In this document: one piece after another, positions 19,991 to 20,859 of the stretch
How positions within the stretch are numbered: position 1 is the first letter of the stretch
Layout: each line of letters opens with the position of its first letter
From: Clostridiaceae bacterium
GTDB taxonomy: Bacteria > Bacillota > Clostridia > Oscillospirales > Acutalibacteraceae
Assembly (NCBI GenBank): GCA_016296885.1
Contig: JAEDHT010000032.1
Location: forward strand, 1-20,859
Length of the DNA stretch: 20,859 nt
Direction: 5' to 3'
Made by a program: the position numbers and the translations under genes
The notes under the pieces: generated by a model
Told to the model about the DNA's origin: nothing
The model's database searches: none
What the model saw: the letters and a program-made list of their open reading frames with translations, nothing else

Positions 19991-20602
19991 TTATTCCTTA
20001 CCCAACTTCTTTTTTTGCCACGACTTTTTATTGCACTTCGGGCAACACATATATCTTGTTCTGCCCATATGTGGTGCCAGATTAACGGCTTTGTATGTTG
20101 GAATATATCTATACCCACATTCCTTACATTCATAATATCCTGCCACTTGTTCAATCCGCAATGCATAGAAGCATCCTGCTAAGAATAAAATAAAGCCAAG
20201 TGCAATAAGAGTAACTCTCAGCCAATCTTCCATTTGAACAAAAGATGCAACAAATATTAATGTAAAAAGAATTACTATTGCAATGATACATATAAACACT
20301 TCTACAGACAACAATCTCTTGTCTGCCCATTCTTTTTGCTTCATCATCTCAAGCAAGTTATTTTCTAATTCTTTGTTATAATTCTTCATAGTAACTACCT
20401 CCCCACATAACAAATCATTTACAGTGATGCCCAGAATTTCACACAGCTCTAACATAACAGACGAGTCGGGCATTGCTTTTCACGTTTCCCACTTTGACAC
20501 CGCTCTGTCAGTGATACCTAATTTTTCTGCCAACTGCGCTTGTGTTAGTTTTTGCTTTTTTCTACACTCAGCAATAAATTTACCAATTTTTGCTTGGTCC
20601 AT
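19991..20602 (-). pseudogene. XRE-type regulator with membrane helices and zinc ribbon, split by one TGA
   Basis: From ATG 20602 (GGAGG upstream) one frame runs 203 codons with a single TGA at codon 41 (20480-20482). It reads AKIGKFIAECRKKQKLTQAQLAEKLGI..AVSKWET, stop, KAMPDSSVMLELCEILG, where family members have GKxMPD, so GGA became TGA. The helix-turn-helix covers ~6-60. Two membrane helices follow (about 100-122 and 129-148). The C-terminal zinc ribbon has YECKECGYRYIP and RYMCCPKCNKKSW with two CxxC pairs. Architecture XRE-2TM-zinc ribbon is a known Clostridia layout without clear function. A downstream in-frame ATG could yield a protein lacking most of the DNA-binding domain. Confidence 0.82.
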
Positions 20603-20659
20603 AGGCTACCTCCTTTCACTTACAGCATAGCTGTTAGCACATACAAAATCCACACACTA

Positions 20660-20686
20660 ATGGTTGAGTGAGGAGATATCAACCAT
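20660..20686. promoter_or_regulatory. Inverted repeat upstream of the XRE gene
   Basis: ATGGTTGA (20660-20667) and TCAACCAT (20679-20686) are exact complements 11 bases apart. It lies 58 bases upstream of the XRE start, a plausible operator. A second, shorter near-palindrome, TTACAGC-ATA-GCTGTTA (20621-20637), lies closer to the gene. Confidence 0.45.
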
Positions 20687-20722
20687 CGGTAGAGTAAAAA
20701 ATGAACATTATATTTTATTAAT

Positions 20723-20752
20723 TTGACTGATTATAACACGAATTTATATTAT
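20723..20752 (+). promoter_or_regulatory. Candidate sigma-A promoter for a gene beyond the right edge
   Basis: TTGACT (20723-20728), an 18-base spacer and TATTAT (20747-20752). Transcription near 20759 would leave a leader of about 90 bases to the ATG at 20850. Confidence 0.4.
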
Positions 20753-20802
20753 TTTCTACCACATTCAAGAGCAAAAGTTAATACAAAATTGTTTAGGAAT
20801 AC

Positions 20803-20852
20803 TTTTGGGTTCTACTCCCAAAATCGTAAAAGTGTGATATAATAGAAGAATG
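20803..20852 (+). promoter_or_regulatory. Extended -10 promoter and operator-like repeat at the right edge
   Basis: TTTTGGG (20803-20809) and CCCAAAA (20817-20823) form a perfect inverted repeat with a seven-base spacer, where the -35 box would be. TGA-TATAAT (20835-20843) is an extended -10. An ATG follows at 20850, about seven bases past the -10, which would make the message nearly leaderless if this is the start; the reading frame continues past the window, so the gene cannot be judged. Confidence 0.4.
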
Positions 20853-20859
20853 GAAACAA

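Noticed and set aside
20480..20482. TGA read as glycine (recoded UGA, as in some candidate phyla) in the XRE gene
   Set aside because: Other genes in the window end normally at TGA, for example the ABC ATPase and the LytTR gene in ATGA overlaps, so UGA is a genuine stop here.
1..20859. CRISPR array, tRNA or rRNA genes
   Set aside because: No regularly spaced repeats of 25-40 bases and no tRNA cloverleaf or rRNA-like conserved blocks were found by reading both strands; a covariance search would be decisive for tRNAs.

Overview
This AT-rich window has ATG/GTG/TTG starts, strong GGAGG-type ribosome binding sites and consensus sigma-A promoters. A secreted protein ends in a half dockerin, and there are several Clostridia-type families (LytTR-DUF3021, DUF3892, DUF3784-like). 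Together these point to a Firmicutes chromosome, most likely a gut Clostridia of the Ruminococcus / Oscillospirales type. No rRNA, tRNA or CRISPR array was seen. Much of the window is accessory DNA: a transposase tail opens it, and at least five genes are broken by single-base lesions or truncation.

Layout. 1-1490: a transposase C-terminus, a perfect sigma-A promoter, a SAM-I-like riboswitch with its own terminator, and two small genes of unknown function. 1508-3777 (minus): the most interesting locus. Two tiny peptide genes (21 and 26 aa), each with a strong ribosome binding site, are followed by an attenuator-like terminator, then a zinc-ribbon amidoligase and a class II glutamine amidotransferase whose stop and start codons abut. 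3882-5325: a divergent Crp/Fnr regulator and two-cluster ferredoxin pair sharing a palindromic operator. 5441-7950: a stretch of decayed genes (frameshifted O-acetyltransferase, stop-interrupted three-repeat dockerin-like protein, GNAT with two stops). 7950-8430: structured intergenic DNA. 8431-9703: small genes (conserved hypothetical, DUF3892, two-helix membrane protein, YbjQ/UPF0145).

9815-13443 (minus): a Ca2+/Na+ antiporter and a Na+/phosphate symporter with PhoU domain form an operon. Next comes a KdpE-like response regulator whose sensor kinase KdpD survives only as about 50 C-terminal codons. 13454-15111: a TetR regulator diverges from a zinc-type CDF exporter with a His-rich tail, with a repeated operator in the shared promoter region. 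15219-17350 (minus): small membrane proteins (DUF3784-like, YgjV-like) and a short soluble protein. 17470-19837 (minus): an ABC ATPase, ABC-2 permease, LytTR regulator and DUF3021 protein in a tightly overlapping operon with promoter and terminator. 19991-20602: an XRE regulator with membrane helices and a zinc ribbon, split by one TGA. The right edge holds promoters and an operator-like repeat for a gene that starts at or just beyond the window end.

How the parts fit. The peptide / amidoligase / amidotransferase cassette reads as a self-contained module: the amidotransferase could release ammonia from glutamine, and the amidoligase could use it (or another amine) to make an amide bond. The upstream peptides are candidate substrates or effectors; this link is inference from gene order and RNA layout. 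The ion-transport block handles Ca2+, phosphate and divalent metals. Its regulator has probably been rewired, since loss of the kinase leaves it downstream of tetR.
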